From positions 210,288 through 274,287 of the forward strand of contig NZ_FRBR01000004.1 of the NCBI RefSeq assembly GCF_900142665.1: 64,000 nucleotides of DNA, given 5' to 3'. Under the pieces are notes generated by a model. It was not told where the DNA came from, searched no databases, and saw only the letters and a program-made list of their open reading frames with translations. Shown here piece by piece: positions 10,124-20,638 of this stretch (positions within the stretch are counted from its first letter, which is position 1; each line of letters opens with the position of its first letter). The translations under genes and the position numbers were made by a program. The DNA comes from Roseovarius pacificus. GTDB lineage: Bacteria > Pseudomonadota > Alphaproteobacteria > Rhodobacterales > Rhodobacteraceae.

Positions 10124-10139
10124 GCCGGGGAGAGAAGGC

Positions 10140-11246
10140 ATGACGCTGTCGCCCCTCAACCAGCGCCGCTGGCGCAATTTCAAGCGCAACAGGCGCGCCT
10201 TCTGGTCGCTGGTGATCTTTTCGATCATCTTCGTGATCACGCTGCTGGCCGAGTTCGTGGCCAATGACAAGCCGATCCTCGTGCAGTATCGGGGCGGGTA
10301 TTACACGCCGATCTTCAACTTCTACCCCGAAACGGAGTTCGGCGGCGATTTCGCGACCGAGGCGATCTATCGCGATATCGAGGTGCAGTGCCTGATCGTC
10401 TCGGGGGGAATGGATGTCTGTTTCGACGATCCCGAAGGGGTGATTGCGGATGCCGAGGATGGGATGATCGAAGGCGAGGCGGTGTCGCCGGGCTGGATGA
10501 TCTGGCCGCCGATTCCCTATAGCTACGACACGACGGTGGATCGCCCCGGCGCGGCCCCGCTGCCGCCCAACGAACAGAACTGGCTGGGCACCGACGACAC
10601 CAAGCGCGACGTGCTGGCGCGGGTGATCTATGGCTTCCGCCTGTCGGTGCTGTTCACGCTGATCGTGACCGGCCTGTCCAGCCTTATCGGGATTTTCGCG
10701 GGCGCGATTCAGGGCTATTTCGGCGGCTGGCTGGATCTGGTGTTCCAGCGGGTGATCGAAATCTGGGCCTCGACCCCGCAGATTTACGTGATCATCATCC
10801 TGTTCGCGATCCTGCCGCGCAGTTTCTGGCTGCTGGTGGCGATCACGGTGCTGTTCGGCTGGATGGCACTGGTGGGCGTGGTGCGGGCCGAGTTCTTGCG
10901 GGCGCGCAACCTGGAATATGTGCGTGCGGCCAAGGCGCTGGGCGTCAGCAACCTGACGATCATGTTCCGCCACATGCTGCCCAATGCCATGGTGGCGACG
11001 CTGACCATGCTGCCCTTTGTCATCACCGGCACGATTTCCCTGCTGGCGGGGCTGGATTTCCTGGGCTTCGGCCTGCCGTCGAGCGCGCCCAGCCTGGGCG
11101 AGCTGACGCTTCAGGCCAAGCAGAACCTTCAGGCCCCGTGGCTGGCCTTCACCGCGTTCTTCGCCTTTGCCATCATGCTGTCGCTGCTTGTCTTCATCTT
11201 CGAGGGCGTGCGCGACGCGTTCGATCCAAGAAAGACCTTCGAATGA
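10140..11246 (+). CDS. yejE: Yej-type ABC importer permease
   Basis: 368 residues. It opens MTLSPLNQRRWRNFKRNRRA and has an N-terminal helix, a long periplasmic insert specific to YejE, then the core permease helices. An EAA-loop region is visible near VRAAKALGVSNLTIMFRHML. It pairs with YejB to form the membrane channel. The stop overlaps the yejF start (ATGA). Confidence 0.92.
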   Translation: MTLSPLNQRRWRNFKRNRRAFWSLVIFSIIFVITLLAEFVANDKPILVQYRGGYYTPIFNFYPETEFGGDFATEAIYRDIEVQCLIVSGGMDVCFDDPEGVIADAEDGMIEGEAVSPGWMIWPPIPYSYDTTVDRPGAAPLPPNEQNWLGTDDTKRDVLARVIYGFRLSVLFTLIVTGLSSLIGIFAGAIQGYFGGWLDLVFQRVIEIWASTPQIYVIIILFAILPRSFWLLVAITVLFGWMALVGVVRAEFLRARNLEYVRAAKALGVSNLTIMFRHMLPNAMVATLTMLPFVITGTISLLAGLDFLGFGLPSSAPSLGELTLQAKQNLQAPWLAFTAFFAFAIMLSLLVFIFEGVRDAFDPRKTFE

Positions 11247-12832
11247 GTGTGCTGACGGTCAAGGATCTGACGGTGGGGTTCCGGCAGGACGGGCAGGTCG
11301 TGCAGGCGGTGCATGGCGTATCGTTCAGCGTGGACCGGGGCGAGACCGTGGCGCTGGTGGGGGAAAGCGGCTCGGGCAAGTCGGTGACGGCGCTCAGCAC
11401 CGTGACGCTGCTGGGGCCATCGGCGCAGGTGGCGGGCAGTGTCACCTATGACGGGCAGGAGATGATCGGCGCACCGGACAAGCGGCTGCGGCAGGTGCGG
11501 GGCAACGATATCAGCTTCATCTTTCAGGAGCCGATGACATCGCTCAACCCGCTGCACACGCTGGAGCGGCAGATCACTGAATCTCTGGAACTGCATCAGG
11601 GCCTGACCGGCGAAGAGGCGCGCGCGCGGATCGTCGAATTGCTGGAGCGCGTCGGCATCCGCGACGCCGAAAGCCGGCTGACCGCCTATCCGCACCAGTT
11701 GTCCGGCGGGCAGCGCCAGCGGGTGATGATCGCGATGGCACTGGCCAACAAGCCCGACATCCTGATCGCGGACGAACCCACCACGGCGCTGGACGTGACC
11801 ATTCAGGCGCAGATCCTCGAGCTTCTGGATGAGCTGAAGCGCGAGGAGGGGATGGGCCTGTTGTTCATCACCCACGATCTGAACGTGGTGCAGCGCATTG
11901 CCGACAAGGTCTGCGTGATGAAGGATGGCCGCATTGTCGAGGCCGGGCCGACCGCCGGGATTTTTGCCGATCCGCAGCACGAGTATACCCGCAAGCTTCT
12001 GGCCGCGCGCCCCTCGGGGCATCCCGATCCCGTGCCGTCCGGCGCGCGCGAGCTGGTGAAAACCGACCGACTGCGCGTCTGGTTCCCGATCCAGAAAGGG
12101 TTCATGCGCAGGACCGTGGGCCATGTGAAGGCGGTGAACGATGCCAGTATCGCCGTGCGCGCGGGGGAAACGCTGGGCATCGTGGGCGAAAGCGGCTCGG
12201 GCAAGACGACGCTGGCGCTGGCGATCATGCGGCTGATCCAGTCCGAGGGCGGGATCGCCTTTGACGGTGAGGATGTGCATGGCTGGTCCACCCGCGCGCT
12301 GCGCCGTCGCCGCGCGGATATGCAGATCGTGTTTCAGGACCCGTTCGGCAGCCTGTCGCCGCGCATGACCTGCGAACAGATCATCGCCGAGGGCCTTGGC
12401 GTGCATGGCAACCCGGACGGGCGCAAGGAGCGCGATCTGGTCGCCGAGGTGATGGACGAGGTCGATCTGAACCCGGCGACGATGGATCGCTACCCGCACG
12501 AGTTTTCCGGCGGGCAGCGTCAGCGCATCGCCATTGCCCGCGCCATGATCCTGCGGCCCAAGATGGTGGTGCTGGACGAACCCACCAGCGCGCTGGACAT
12601 GACGGTGCAGGTGCAGATCGTGGACCTGTTGCGCCGCTTGCAGGTGAAATACGGGCTGGCCTATCTGTTCATCAGCCACGATCTGGCCGTGGTGCGCGCC
12701 ATGAGCCACCGGGTGGTGGTGATGAAACAGGGCGACATCGTCGAATACGGCAGCGCCGGGGATGTGTTCGAACGCCCGCAGACCGAGTACGCCCGGACGC
12801 TGCTTCAGGCGGCGCTGGACCTGTCGGCCTGA
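11243..12832 (+). CDS. yejF: Yej-type ABC importer ATPase, two nucleotide-binding domains
   Basis: 529 residues with two fused ABC domains. The first has Walker [11 protein letters not shown], signature LSGGQRQRV and Walker [10 protein letters not shown]. The second has [19 protein letters not shown] and [12 protein letters not shown]. Both carry the H-loop histidine (FITHDL, FISHDL). The domain duplication is the YejF form rather than separate DppD/DppF. Its 3' end overlaps the convergent downstream gene by 28 bp. Confidence 0.94.
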   Translation: MSVLTVKDLTVGFRQDGQVVQAVHGVSFSVDRGETVALVGESGSGKSVTALSTVTLLGPSAQVAGSVTYDGQEMIGAPDKRLRQVRGNDISFIFQEPMTSLNPLHTLERQITESLELHQGLTGEEARARIVELLERVGIRDAESRLTAYPHQLSGGQRQRVMIAMALANKPDILIADEPTTALDVTIQAQILELLDELKREEGMGLLFITHDLNVVQRIADKVCVMKDGRIVEAGPTAGIFADPQHEYTRKLLAARPSGHPDPVPSGARELVKTDRLRVWFPIQKGFMRRTVGHVKAVNDASIAVRAGETLGIVGESGSGKTTLALAIMRLIQSEGGIAFDGEDVHGWSTRALRRRRADMQIVFQDPFGSLSPRMTCEQIIAEGLGVHGNPDGRKERDLVAEVMDEVDLNPATMDRYPHEFSGGQRQRIAIARAMILRPKMVVLDEPTSALDMTVQVQIVDLLRRLQVKYGLAYLFISHDLAVVRAMSHRVVVMKQGDIVEYGSAGDVFERPQTEYARTLLQAALDLSA

Positions 12833-13755
12833 CCTGCACCGCAGGGCAGGTTCAGGTCTATGACAACCGCCGCGTGGTCGCTGGCATGGGGCCGGTGATG
12901 GCCGGTCTGCGGCAGGTGCACGCCGGTGTGGCGCGCGGCCTCCAGCCCCATCCCCTGACGGTGGATCTCGGGGATCGCATCGGGGCAGGCGCGCGCCAGC
13001 GCCGGGCTGGCCAGCATCTTGTCGGGGCGTCCGTACTGGCCCGACCACGCATCGTGATAGGACCAGCGCTCGCCGCGCGGCAGGCGCTCCATCAGGTTGA
13101 CGGAGAACGGCGGCAGGATGGGGGCCGTGGCGGGGGGCTGCGCCGGGTGCCACGGGTCATTCACATCGCCAAGGATCAGCCACATCGCCCCTGCGGGCGC
13201 GTCAAAGCGGCGTTCGATCAGGCGGCGGGTGGCCTGCGCCTCGAGCGCGCGGACGGGAAAGGCGGCGTCGGCATCCGGGTAGGGGGCCTTGAAATGCACC
13301 GCGAACAGGGTCAGCCCCGGCAGGTCGATGCGCAGGCAATCGCGGCGGAACACGGGCGTATCGGGCTCCTGTCCGGGCAGGGGGCGCAGGCCCAGATCGC
13401 CGGGCGTCAGGCTGGCATGGCTGGCCACCTCCAGCGGCGCGATGCGGCTGAGCAGCGCCAGGTCCAGACCGCGCCCGTCATTGCCCGGCAGGCAGGCGCG
13501 GTGCGGATAGGGGGGCACCCCGGCGGGGATCAGGACGCGGTCGTGGAAATGATCCAGCGTGGCGCGGTCGAAGACCTCTTGCAGGATCACCACATCGGCG
13601 CGCAGATCGCCGATCACCTGAGCGGTCAGCGCCCGGTCACGCCGGTCCAGCGCGGGATCGTCGGCCTCGGGCGTGTCATCGTCGCGCGCACCGCCCAGAT
13701 GTCCGCCCCGCAGGCGCAGGTTCTGAACGTTGAAACTGGCGATGCGTATATGCAT
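12805..13755 (-). CDS. Endonuclease/exonuclease/phosphatase family protein
   Basis: 316 residues. The fold's active-site motifs are present: RIASFNVQNLR at the start, VVILQEVFD (metal-binding Glu), GDVNDPW (catalytic Asp/Asn) and HASDHAAVV (catalytic His) near the end. The substrate could be DNA, a lipid or a phosphoester; nothing here decides. There is no signal peptide. It reads toward yejF with overlapping 3' ends, and its start lies 5 bp downstream of the hemN stop, so it probably belongs to the hemN transcript. Confidence 0.82.
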   Translation of the reverse strand: MHIRIASFNVQNLRLRGGHLGGARDDDTPEADDPALDRRDRALTAQVIGDLRADVVILQEVFDRATLDHFHDRVLIPAGVPPYPHRACLPGNDGRGLDLALLSRIAPLEVASHASLTPGDLGLRPLPGQEPDTPVFRRDCLRIDLPGLTLFAVHFKAPYPDADAAFPVRALEAQATRRLIERRFDAPAGAMWLILGDVNDPWHPAQPPATAPILPPFSVNLMERLPRGERWSYHDAWSGQYGRPDKMLASPALARACPDAIPEIHRQGMGLEAARHTGVHLPQTGHHRPHASDHAAVVIDLNLPCGAGQADRSSAA

Positions 13756-13760
13756 CGGCC

Positions 13761-15116
13761 CTAGATGGCCGAGCTGTGGCCCGCCGTGCTGAGTTCGTAG
13801 GCGTCGAAGCTGCGGGCGATCATGCGCGTGAGCGGGCGGGCCTCGTGCGGGACGAACATGCCGCCCTCGTCCACCTGCAACAGGCCGGGGAACTGCGCCG
13901 CGCTGTCATCCAGCATCTTGCGCACGGCCTGAGGCGTGATGCCGAAGGTTGCGCACATCTCGGCGCTGTCGATGCGGAATTCGCACATCAACTGCTCGAT
14001 CATCCGGCTGCGCAGTCGGTCTTCGTCGCTGAAGGCATGGCCGCGCGTGGTGGAAAACCGGCCATCGCGGATGGCGGCGGTATGCGCGCCGGTGGCCGGG
14101 GCGTTCTGCGCATAGCCTTGCGGGAATTTCGAGATCGACGACGCCCCCACACCGATCAGCACCTCGGCGGTGTCGTCGGTATAGCCCTGGAAATTGCGGC
14201 GCAACCGGCCCGTCTTTTGCGCGATGGTCAGCCCGTCGGTCTGGGTGGCGAAGTGGTCGATGCCGATCTCGGCGTAATTGTCCCACATGAACAGCCGCCG
14301 CGCGGTATCGAACAGGTCCAGCCGTTCCTCGGGGGTGGGCAGGGCATCGGAGGGCAGCAATTGCTGCCGCTTGGCCATCCACGGAACATGCGCATACCCA
14401 TAAAGCGCGACCCGGTCGGGATTGAGCGACAACAGTTTCTGCACACTTTCAGTGATGCGCTCCCTGGTCTGGTGCGGCAGGCCATAGAGGATATCGGCGT
14501 TCAGGCTGGCCACGCCGCGGGCGCGAATCTCGTCGGCGGCCCATTTGGTGATGTCATAGCCTTGCAGCCGTCCGATCGACTGCTGGATTTCCTCGTTGAA
14601 ATCCTGCACCCCGATCGAGGCGCGGTTCATCCCCGCCGCCGCCAGCGCATCCAGCCGCGCGGAGTCGATCTCGTTGGGGTCGATTTCCACCGAGAATTCG
14701 GTTTCGTCGGTGAACGGCGCGATCTCCTTGATCGCTCCGGCCAGGTCTTCCATCATGCCGGGCTGCAACAGCGTGGGCGTTCCCCCGCCCCAGTGCAGGC
14801 GCGACAGGCGCACGCCCTCGGGCAGGTGTTGCCCCAGCATCGCCAGTTCGGACTTGAGCGTTTCCAGATAGGCGATCACCGGCGCGTCGCTTTGGGTGCC
14901 CTGCGTGCGGCAGGCGCAGAACCAGCACAGCCGACGGCAGAAAGGGACGTGAACATAGAGCGAGATTTTCGCGCCCTGCGGGATCTCCTCGATCCAGCGG
15001 GTGAAGTCCCCGGCGCCGATGTCGCGCCCGAAATGCGGGGCCGTCGGATAGCTGGTGTAACGCGGAACCTTCGCGTCAAACAGCCCCAGTGCGGCGAGTT
15101 GTGCTTTCGTAACCAT
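13761..15116 (-). CDS. hemN: Oxygen-independent coproporphyrinogen III oxidase
   Basis: 451 residues, full HemN length. The radical SAM cluster motif reads CRRLCWFCAC, the HemN variant with a fourth cysteine, preceded by SLYVHVPF. The HWGGGTPT motif and the C-terminal HemN domain are present. The enzyme makes protoporphyrinogen's precursor when oxygen is scarce. It diverges from fnrL across a perfect FNR box, so anaerobic induction is expected from known FnrL regulons. Confidence 0.95.
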   Translation of the reverse strand: MVTKAQLAALGLFDAKVPRYTSYPTAPHFGRDIGAGDFTRWIEEIPQGAKISLYVHVPFCRRLCWFCACRTQGTQSDAPVIAYLETLKSELAMLGQHLPEGVRLSRLHWGGGTPTLLQPGMMEDLAGAIKEIAPFTDETEFSVEIDPNEIDSARLDALAAAGMNRASIGVQDFNEEIQQSIGRLQGYDITKWAADEIRARGVASLNADILYGLPHQTRERITESVQKLLSLNPDRVALYGYAHVPWMAKRQQLLPSDALPTPEERLDLFDTARRLFMWDNYAEIGIDHFATQTDGLTIAQKTGRLRRNFQGYTDDTAEVLIGVGASSISKFPQGYAQNAPATGAHTAAIRDGRFSTTRGHAFSDEDRLRSRMIEQLMCEFRIDSAEMCATFGITPQAVRKMLDDSAAQFPGLLQVDEGGMFVPHEARPLTRMIARSFDAYELSTAGHSSAI

Positions 15117-15151
15117 GACGACTGCGTTAAGGTACGCGCCGACAGCAAGCC

Positions 15152-15165
15152 TTGATTCAGATCAA
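15152..15165. promoter_or_regulatory. FNR box between hemN and fnrL
   Basis: TTGATTCAGATCAA matches the FNR consensus TTGAT-N4-ATCAA in all ten fixed positions. It lies 36 bp from the hemN start and 25 bp from the fnrL start, so it could both activate hemN and autoregulate fnrL. Confidence 0.9.
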
Positions 15166-15189
15166 TCCTCCCCCCAAAGTGATCACGCC

Positions 15190-15936
15190 ATGCTTAAAGA
15201 AGATACATACGACATAGCCCGCGATTGCGGCGAGTGCCCGATTCGGCATCGCGCGGTCTGTGCCCGATGCGAGGTGGATGAACTGGAACAGCTGGACCAG
15301 ATCAAGTATTACCGCAATTTCGAGGCCGGTCAGACGGTCACATGGGCCGGGGACAAGATGGATTTCGTGGGCTCGGTCGTGTCCGGGATCGCCACCCTGA
15401 CCCAGACGATGGAAGACGGGCGCACCCAGATGGTGGGCCTTCTGCTGCCCAGCGATTTCGTCGGCCGCCCCGGCCGGCGCACCGCCGCCTATGACGTGGT
15501 GGCGACCACCGATCTGGTGATGTGCTGTTTCCGCAAGCAACCGTTCGAGGACATGATGAACCGCACGCCGCATATCGCGCAGCGGCTGCTGGAAATGACG
15601 CTCGATGAACTGGACGCGGCGCGCGAATGGATGCTGGTCCTGGGCCGCAAGACCGCGCGGGAAAAGATCGCCAGCCTGCTGTCGATCATCGGCCGGCGCG
15701 ATGCCGCGTTGCACATGGCGGGCCGGGAAGGGCCGATGGTGTTCGACCTGCCCCTGACGCGCGAGGCGATGGCCGATTACCTGGGGCTGACGCTGGAAAC
15801 GGTCAGCCGCCAGATTTCGGCGCTGAAAAAAGACGGCGTGATCGTTCTGGAAGGCAAGCGCCACGTCACCATCCCCGATTTCAACCGCCTGCTGGACGAG
15901 GCGGGGGACGACAGCGACGGCGGGTTGCTGGCCTGA
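15190..15936 (+). CDS. fnrL: FNR-type oxygen-sensing transcription regulator
   Basis: 248 residues from the ATG at 15190. The N-terminus has a cysteine cluster (CGECPIRHRAVCARC) and a further Cys pair in VMCCFRK, as needed for an oxygen-labile 4Fe-4S cluster. A cyclic-nucleotide-binding-like domain and a C-terminal helix-turn-helix follow, with the recognition helix LTLETVSRQISALK. The E-SR pattern is that of FNR, which reads TTGAT half sites. It activates microaerobic and anaerobic genes; four candidate boxes lie within 7 kb. A longer in-frame start at 15115 would run through the FNR box and is unlikely. Confidence 0.94.
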   Translation: MLKEDTYDIARDCGECPIRHRAVCARCEVDELEQLDQIKYYRNFEAGQTVTWAGDKMDFVGSVVSGIATLTQTMEDGRTQMVGLLLPSDFVGRPGRRTAAYDVVATTDLVMCCFRKQPFEDMMNRTPHIAQRLLEMTLDELDAAREWMLVLGRKTAREKIASLLSIIGRRDAALHMAGREGPMVFDLPLTREAMADYLGLTLETVSRQISALKKDGVIVLEGKRHVTIPDFNRLLDEAGDDSDGGLLA

Positions 15937-15992
15937 CCCTTTCGGTGGGGCGTCCCTGCCTTCATCACGGCCTCTCAGAACCAAACAGAATC

Positions 15993-16021
15993 AAAAAGGC
16001 GCGCCCGGATCGGGGCGCGCC
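15993..16021 (-). terminator. Intrinsic terminator of the universal stress protein gene
   Basis: On the minus strand a perfect 9-bp stem (GGCGCGCCC / GGGCGCGCC) with a six-base loop is followed by TTTTTGATT. It lies about 22 bp after the usp stop codon. Confidence 0.85.
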
Positions 16022-16043
16022 CTGCAATGGTCCGGTTTGCGGC

Positions 16044-16883
16044 TCAATGCGCCATGAACACCGGCAGTTTCGCCTGTTCCAGCATGTATCGGGTCGCACC
16101 GCCGAACACCGCCTCGCGGAAGCGCGAGTGCCCATAGGCCCCCATCACCACCATGTCGGCATCCATGTCCGCGGCATGGCGCATCATCACGTCCGACACG
16201 CGCGGCAGGGTCTTGGACAGCACGTCGATCTCGACCTTGACGTCATGGCGCGCCAGGTATTGCGACAGCATCCCGCCGGGGTCCGACCGGTTCGGCCCGT
16301 GTGTCGGCGGGTCGATCACCACCACATGCGCGACATCGGCCTGTATCAGCATCGGCAAGGCGGCCCGCACGGCGATCAGCGCCTCGGGGCTTTCGTTCCA
16401 GCCGATCATGATGCGCTGGGGCGCGGGGGCCGGCTTGGCGTTGTCGGGCACGATCAGGGCAGGCGTGTGGGCTTCGAACAGGGCCGATTCGGTGACCGGC
16501 TCCAACTCGGCGCCGTGCCCTTCGCCATAGGGCTGCGCCAGAACGACGAGGTCCGAGAACCGCGCCCGCGAGGCCACATGCCGGCCCAGATCGGCCAGTT
16601 GCGCTACCCCGGTTTCCGAGGCCCAGCGCAGGCCGGACCCGTCCAGCATTTTGGTGACGCGCTTTTCGATGGCTTCCGATTCTTCATGGGCGCGGGTGAT
16701 CGTCTCCTGCAATACGACCGCACTTGCCCCGGCATAGTAATACCCGGCCTGGCTGCGATCGACGCCAAGACACAACACGTCCAGATGGGCGTCATGGGCT
16801 TTGGCCATTTCCATGGCGTGGTTCAACACGCCCTCGGCCAGGTTTTCATCCGTGATAACGGAAAACAGGCTGTTGTAAGTCAT
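16044..16883 (-). CDS. Tandem-domain universal stress protein
   Basis: 279 residues with two UspA folds. The second carries the ATP-binding pattern GAYGHSRFREAVFGGATR (G-x2-G-x9-G-S/T type). The first domain lacks a clear nucleotide motif. Such proteins are common next to cco genes in Rhodobacteraceae and are often FnrL-controlled; here two FNR boxes lie in the shared promoter region with ccoN. Its terminator is visible downstream. Confidence 0.88.
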   Translation of the reverse strand: MTYNSLFSVITDENLAEGVLNHAMEMAKAHDAHLDVLCLGVDRSQAGYYYAGASAVVLQETITRAHEESEAIEKRVTKMLDGSGLRWASETGVAQLADLGRHVASRARFSDLVVLAQPYGEGHGAELEPVTESALFEAHTPALIVPDNAKPAPAPQRIMIGWNESPEALIAVRAALPMLIQADVAHVVVIDPPTHGPNRSDPGGMLSQYLARHDVKVEIDVLSKTLPRVSDVMMRHAADMDADMVVMGAYGHSRFREAVFGGATRYMLEQAKLPVFMAH

Positions 16884-16945
16884 TTCGCGGTTTCCTCATG
16901 GCTAAGGTCTCTGGTTAGAATAGGGGCGATACTGATCGTTGTTCT

Positions 16946-16959
16946 TTGATACGCATCAA
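16946..16959. promoter_or_regulatory. FNR box 1 between usp and ccoN
   Basis: TTGATACGCATCAA is a perfect TTGAT-N4-ATCAA palindrome. It is 63 bp from the usp start and is the better placed of the two boxes to serve that gene. Confidence 0.88.
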
Positions 16960-16977
16960 CTAATGCGACATCGGGTC

Positions 16978-16991
16978 TTGATGCAGATCAA
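16978..16991. promoter_or_regulatory. FNR box 2 between usp and ccoN
   Basis: TTGATGCAGATCAA is a second perfect FNR palindrome, 32 bp (about three helical turns) from the first and 95 bp before the ccoN ATG. It is well placed to activate ccoNOQP. Confidence 0.9.
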
Positions 16992-17085
16992 GGCGTTTTC
17001 TGCTGTATCTTATCATTAACGCATCAGTCTAAACGCGCCCGTGCGACAAGTTCGAATCGCGCGGATAAAGACGAGGGGACGCAAT

Positions 17086-18690
17086 ATGACGAACTATTTC
17101 AAGCTGATCGTGCTTGGAGTGATCGCGCTTTTGGCGCTGATCGCTGCGAATTATGCGCGCGATCTGGCCTATCTGGTCAACGCGCTGACAGTCGCGCTGG
17201 CTGCGACGGGTCTTTTTATCTGGACGCTTCGCAAGACCGACGAACCCGTTCCGAACGTGGATCTTTCCGGGCAATACATGGACGGCGTCGTGCGCGCCGG
17301 GGTGATCGCCACCGCCCTCTGGGGTGTCGTCGGCTTTCTGGCCGGGACGTTCATTGCCTTTCAGCTTGCCTTTCCGCAGCTCAATTTCGACTGGGCGCAG
17401 GGTTATATGAATTTCGGGCGCTTGCGTCCCCTTCACACCTCGGCGGTGATTTTCGCCTTTGGCGGCAACGCCCTGATCGCCACGTCGTTCTATGTCGTGC
17501 AGCGCACCAGCGCCGCGCGGCTCTGGGGCGGCAACCTGGCCTGGTTCGTCTTCTGGGGCTATCAGCTCATGATCGTTCTGGCCGCCACCGGCTATGTGCT
17601 GGGCGCGACGCAGTCGAAAGAATACGCCGAACCGGAATGGTATGTCGACTGGTGGCTGACCATCGTCTGGGTGGCGTACCTGGCCGTGTTCCTCGGCACC
17701 ATCGTCAAGCGCAAAGAGCGTCACATCTACGTCGCCAACTGGTTCTACCTGTCCTTCATCATCACCGTCGCGATGCTGCATATCGTGAACAACCTGAGCA
17801 TCCCGGTCTCGATCTTCGGGTCGAAATCGGTTCAGGTCTTCTCGGGCGTGCAGGACGCCATGACGCAATGGTGGTACGGCCACAACGCCGTGGGCTTCTT
17901 CCTGACCGCCGGTTTCCTTGGCATGATGTATTACTTCGTGCCCAAGCAGGCCGAACGCCCGGTGTATTCCTACAAACTGTCGATCATCCACTTCTGGGCG
18001 CTGATCTTCATCTACATCTGGGCCGGTCCGCACCACCTGCACTACACGGCGCTGCCCGACTGGGCCTCGACGCTGGGCATGGTGTTCTCGATCGTGCTGT
18101 GGATGCCCTCCTGGGGCGGCATGATCAACGGCCTGATGACCCTGTCGGGCGCATGGGACAAGCTGCGCACCGATCCGATCATCCGCATGATGGTGATCTC
18201 GGTCGGCTTCTACGGCATGTCCACCTTCGAGGGTCCGATGATGTCGATCCGTGCGGTGAACTCGCTGTCGCACTACACCGACTGGACCATCGGCCACGTG
18301 CATTCGGGCGCTCTGGGCTGGAACGGCATGATCACCTTCGGCGCACTCTACTTCCTGGTGCCGCGCCTGTGGAACCGTGAACGCCTGTACTCGCTCTCGA
18401 TGGTCAGCTGGCACTTCTGGCTCGCCACCATCGGCATCATCCTCTACGCCGCATCCATGTGGGTGACCGGCATCATGGAGGGCCTGATGTGGCGCGAAGT
18501 GGACGCCAACGGTTTCCTCGTCAACGCCTTTGCCGATACCGTTGCCGCCAAGTTCCCGATGTATGTGGTGCGTGGTCTGGGCGGGGTCCTGTATATCACC
18601 GGTGCAATCATCATGTGCTACAACCTGTTCATGACCGTCAAACGGAGCCCGGCTGTCGAAGCCACCAACTCCGTTGTTCCGGCCGAATAA
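17086..18690 (+). CDS. ccoN: cbb3-type cytochrome oxidase catalytic subunit
   Basis: 534 residues from the ATG at 17086 (GAGGGG upstream). It is a haem-copper oxidase subunit I with about 12-14 membrane segments. Haem/copper ligand regions are visible: [30 protein letters not shown] and [13 protein letters not shown]. It reduces oxygen to water with high affinity at the inner membrane. It leads ccoNOQP and has two FNR boxes upstream. Confidence 0.97.
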   Translation: MTNYFKLIVLGVIALLALIAANYARDLAYLVNALTVALAATGLFIWTLRKTDEPVPNVDLSGQYMDGVVRAGVIATALWGVVGFLAGTFIAFQLAFPQLNFDWAQGYMNFGRLRPLHTSAVIFAFGGNALIATSFYVVQRTSAARLWGGNLAWFVFWGYQLMIVLAATGYVLGATQSKEYAEPEWYVDWWLTIVWVAYLAVFLGTIVKRKERHIYVANWFYLSFIITVAMLHIVNNLSIPVSIFGSKSVQVFSGVQDAMTQWWYGHNAVGFFLTAGFLGMMYYFVPKQAERPVYSYKLSIIHFWALIFIYIWAGPHHLHYTALPDWASTLGMVFSIVLWMPSWGGMINGLMTLSGAWDKLRTDPIIRMMVISVGFYGMSTFEGPMMSIRAVNSLSHYTDWTIGHVHSGALGWNGMITFGALYFLVPRLWNRERLYSLSMVSWHFWLATIGIILYAASMWVTGIMEGLMWREVDANGFLVNAFADTVAAKFPMYVVRGLGGVLYITGAIIMCYNLFMTVKRSPAVEATNSVVPAE

Positions 18691-18705
18691 AAGGAGCGAC
18701 GGACA

Positions 18706-19503
18706 ATGGCTACTGAAGACAAGAAACCCCCGATGCCCAAATCCGCCACCGGCGTGGGCGATCGCCCGAAGAAGCGGTCGATCCTGGACAAGCATGCGAT
18801 CCTCGAGAAGAACATCACGCTTCTCACGATCTTTGCTTTCCTGGTGGTCACCATCGGCGGCATCGTACAGATCGCACCGCTGTTCTGGCTGGAAAACACC
18901 ATCGAGGACGTAGAGGGCATGCGCCCCTACACCCCGCTGGAGCTGACGGGACGGGATATCTATGTGCGCGAAGGCTGCTACGTCTGCCACAGCCAGATGA
19001 TCCGCCCCATGCGGGACGAGGTCGAACGCTATGGCCATTACAGCCTTGCGGCCGAATCGCAGTACGACCACCCGTTCCAGTGGGGCTCCAAGCGGACCGG
19101 GCCGGATCTGGCCCGCGTCGGCGGCCGCTACTCGGACGAGTGGCATGTCGATCACCTGCGCGATCCGCAAAGCGTGGTGCCGGAATCGGTGATGCCGAAA
19201 TACGGCTATCTCGAAAACCGGCTGATCGAGCCGGAGCATATCGGCGATCTTCTCAGCACCCACGCGCTTGTCGGTGTGCCCTATACCGACGAGATGATCG
19301 AGAACGCGCAGGCCGACTTCCTGGCGCAGACCGATCCGTTCGGCGATTACGATGGCCTGATGGAGCGCTATGGCGACAACGTCAACGTGCGCAACTTCGA
19401 CCGTCAGCCGGGGATTTCCGAGATGGATGCGCTGGTTGCCTATCTGCAAATGCTGGGCACGCTGGTCGATTTCTCGACCTTCACGCCCGTGGCCAGCCGG
19501 TAA
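18706..19503 (+). CDS. ccoO: cbb3 oxidase mono-haem cytochrome c subunit
   Basis: 265 residues. A single N-terminal membrane anchor ([20 protein letters not shown]) precedes the cytochrome c domain. The haem motif [20 protein letters not shown] and the [11 protein letters not shown] segment are typical of CcoO. It passes electrons from CcoP to CcoN. It starts 15 bp after ccoN behind AAGGAG. Confidence 0.97.
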   Translation: MATEDKKPPMPKSATGVGDRPKKRSILDKHAILEKNITLLTIFAFLVVTIGGIVQIAPLFWLENTIEDVEGMRPYTPLELTGRDIYVREGCYVCHSQMIRPMRDEVERYGHYSLAAESQYDHPFQWGSKRTGPDLARVGGRYSDEWHVDHLRDPQSVVPESVMPKYGYLENRLIEPEHIGDLLSTHALVGVPYTDEMIENAQADFLAQTDPFGDYDGLMERYGDNVNVRNFDRQPGISEMDALVAYLQMLGTLVDFSTFTPVASR

Positions 19504-19515
19504 GGGAGGATTGTC

Positions 19516-19710
19516 ATGGAAACTTATTCCCTTCTCCGCGAATTCGCCGATAGCTGGATGCTGTTGTTCCTCTTCGCGTTCTTTGTCGGTGTGGTGATCT
19601 GGGTCTTCCGGCCCGGCTCCACCAAGACCTACGAAGATCCCTCGGGCATCCCCTTCCGGCACGAAGACAAACCCGCCCGCAAGGGCGAGGGCAACGCCAA
19701 GGAGGCGTGA
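19516..19710 (+). CDS. ccoQ: cbb3 oxidase small subunit
   Basis: 64 residues with one membrane helix ([19 protein letters not shown]) and a charged tail, the usual CcoQ/FixQ form. The protein stabilises the oxidase complex. It is placed between ccoO and ccoP as in all complete cco operons. Confidence 0.93.
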   Translation: METYSLLREFADSWMLLFLFAFFVGVVIWVFRPGSTKTYEDPSGIPFRHEDKPARKGEGNAKEA

Positions 19711-19715
19711 ACGAC

Positions 19716-20585
19716 ATGGCTAAGCAACCCAGGAAGAAACAAGAGGTCGAAACGACCGGCCACGAATGGGACGGGATCGAAGAGTATAACAATCCCCTTC
19801 CGCGCTGGTGGCTGTGGGTGTTCTACGCCACCATCGTCTGGGCCATCTGGTACACGATCGCCTATCCGGCGTGGCCGATGATCTCGGGCGCGACCGAAGG
19901 CTACAAGGGCTGGTCCACCCGCGCCAACGTGGCGCAGGAACTGGCCGAGGCCGAAGCCGCCAATGCCGAGATCAACGACAGGCTCGCCTCGGTGGAACTG
20001 GCCTCGATCTCGGACGATCCCGAACTGGCGGGCTATGCCCGTTCGGCAGGGGCCGCCGTGTTCAAGACCTTCTGCGCCCAGTGCCACGGCTCGGGTGCGG
20101 CTGGCGCCAAGGGCTATCCCAACCTGCAAGACGACGCATGGCTTTGGGGCGGCACGATAGACGACATCCATTACACCGTATCCCACGGCATCCGGAACGA
20201 GGATGATCCCGATGCGCGCTATTCCGAAATGCCCGCCTTCGGCGAATTGCTGGAGCCCGAGCAGATCGAGCAGGTCGTGAACTACGTCATGTCCCTGTCG
20301 CCCACCTACGAGCCGCAGGATGCGTCCCTGGTGACCGAGGGCGAGACCGTGTTCCTCGATCAGTGCGCCGTTTGTCATGGCGATGACGGCACCGGCGATA
20401 TCTATCAGGGCGCGCCCAACCTGACCGACGCGATCTGGCTCTATGGCGGGGACTACGAAACGCTCATGGAAACGGTGACCAACTCGCGTTTCGGCGTGAT
20501 GCCCCCGATGGGCGGGGCCAATCTGTCCGAGGCCGAGATTCGCGCCGTGGCCACTTACGTTCACCAGCTGGGCGGTGGCGAATGA
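19716..20585 (+). CDS. ccoP: cbb3 oxidase di-haem cytochrome c subunit
   Basis: 289 residues. The ATG at 19716 is chosen over a GTG at 19707 because AGGAGG lies ten bases before the ATG but abuts the GTG. The protein has the N-terminal [19 protein letters not shown] anchor, then two cytochrome c domains with CAQCHG and CAVCHG haem motifs. It receives electrons from soluble or anchored cytochrome c. It is the last structural gene and two hairpins follow. Confidence 0.96.
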   Translation: MAKQPRKKQEVETTGHEWDGIEEYNNPLPRWWLWVFYATIVWAIWYTIAYPAWPMISGATEGYKGWSTRANVAQELAEAEAANAEINDRLASVELASISDDPELAGYARSAGAAVFKTFCAQCHGSGAAGAKGYPNLQDDAWLWGGTIDDIHYTVSHGIRNEDDPDARYSEMPAFGELLEPEQIEQVVNYVMSLSPTYEPQDASLVTEGETVFLDQCAVCHGDDGTGDIYQGAPNLTDAIWLYGGDYETLMETVTNSRFGVMPPMGGANLSEAEIRAVATYVHQLGGGE

Positions 20586-20608
20586 TCGCCCGCCCCGCAT
20601 AAAGAATA

Positions 20609-20634
20609 CCCGCAGGCGGCATGCCGTCTGCGGG
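20609..20634 (+). terminator. Terminator-like hairpin after ccoP
   Basis: CCCGCAG and CTGCGGG pair around a partly paired centre, followed by a short TTTC. The T-run is weak; the stronger terminator lies just downstream. Confidence 0.6.
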
Positions 20635-20638
20635 TTTC

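Noticed and set aside
8877..10973. 698-codon open frame opposite yejB and yejE
   Set aside because: A shadow of high-GC codon use; composition is His/Arg/Gln-rich without domains, while the plus strand holds clear permeases.
17029..19662. 877-codon open frame opposite ccoNOQ
   Set aside because: Same reason: antisense of well-established genes with low-complexity His/Asp/Arg-rich product.
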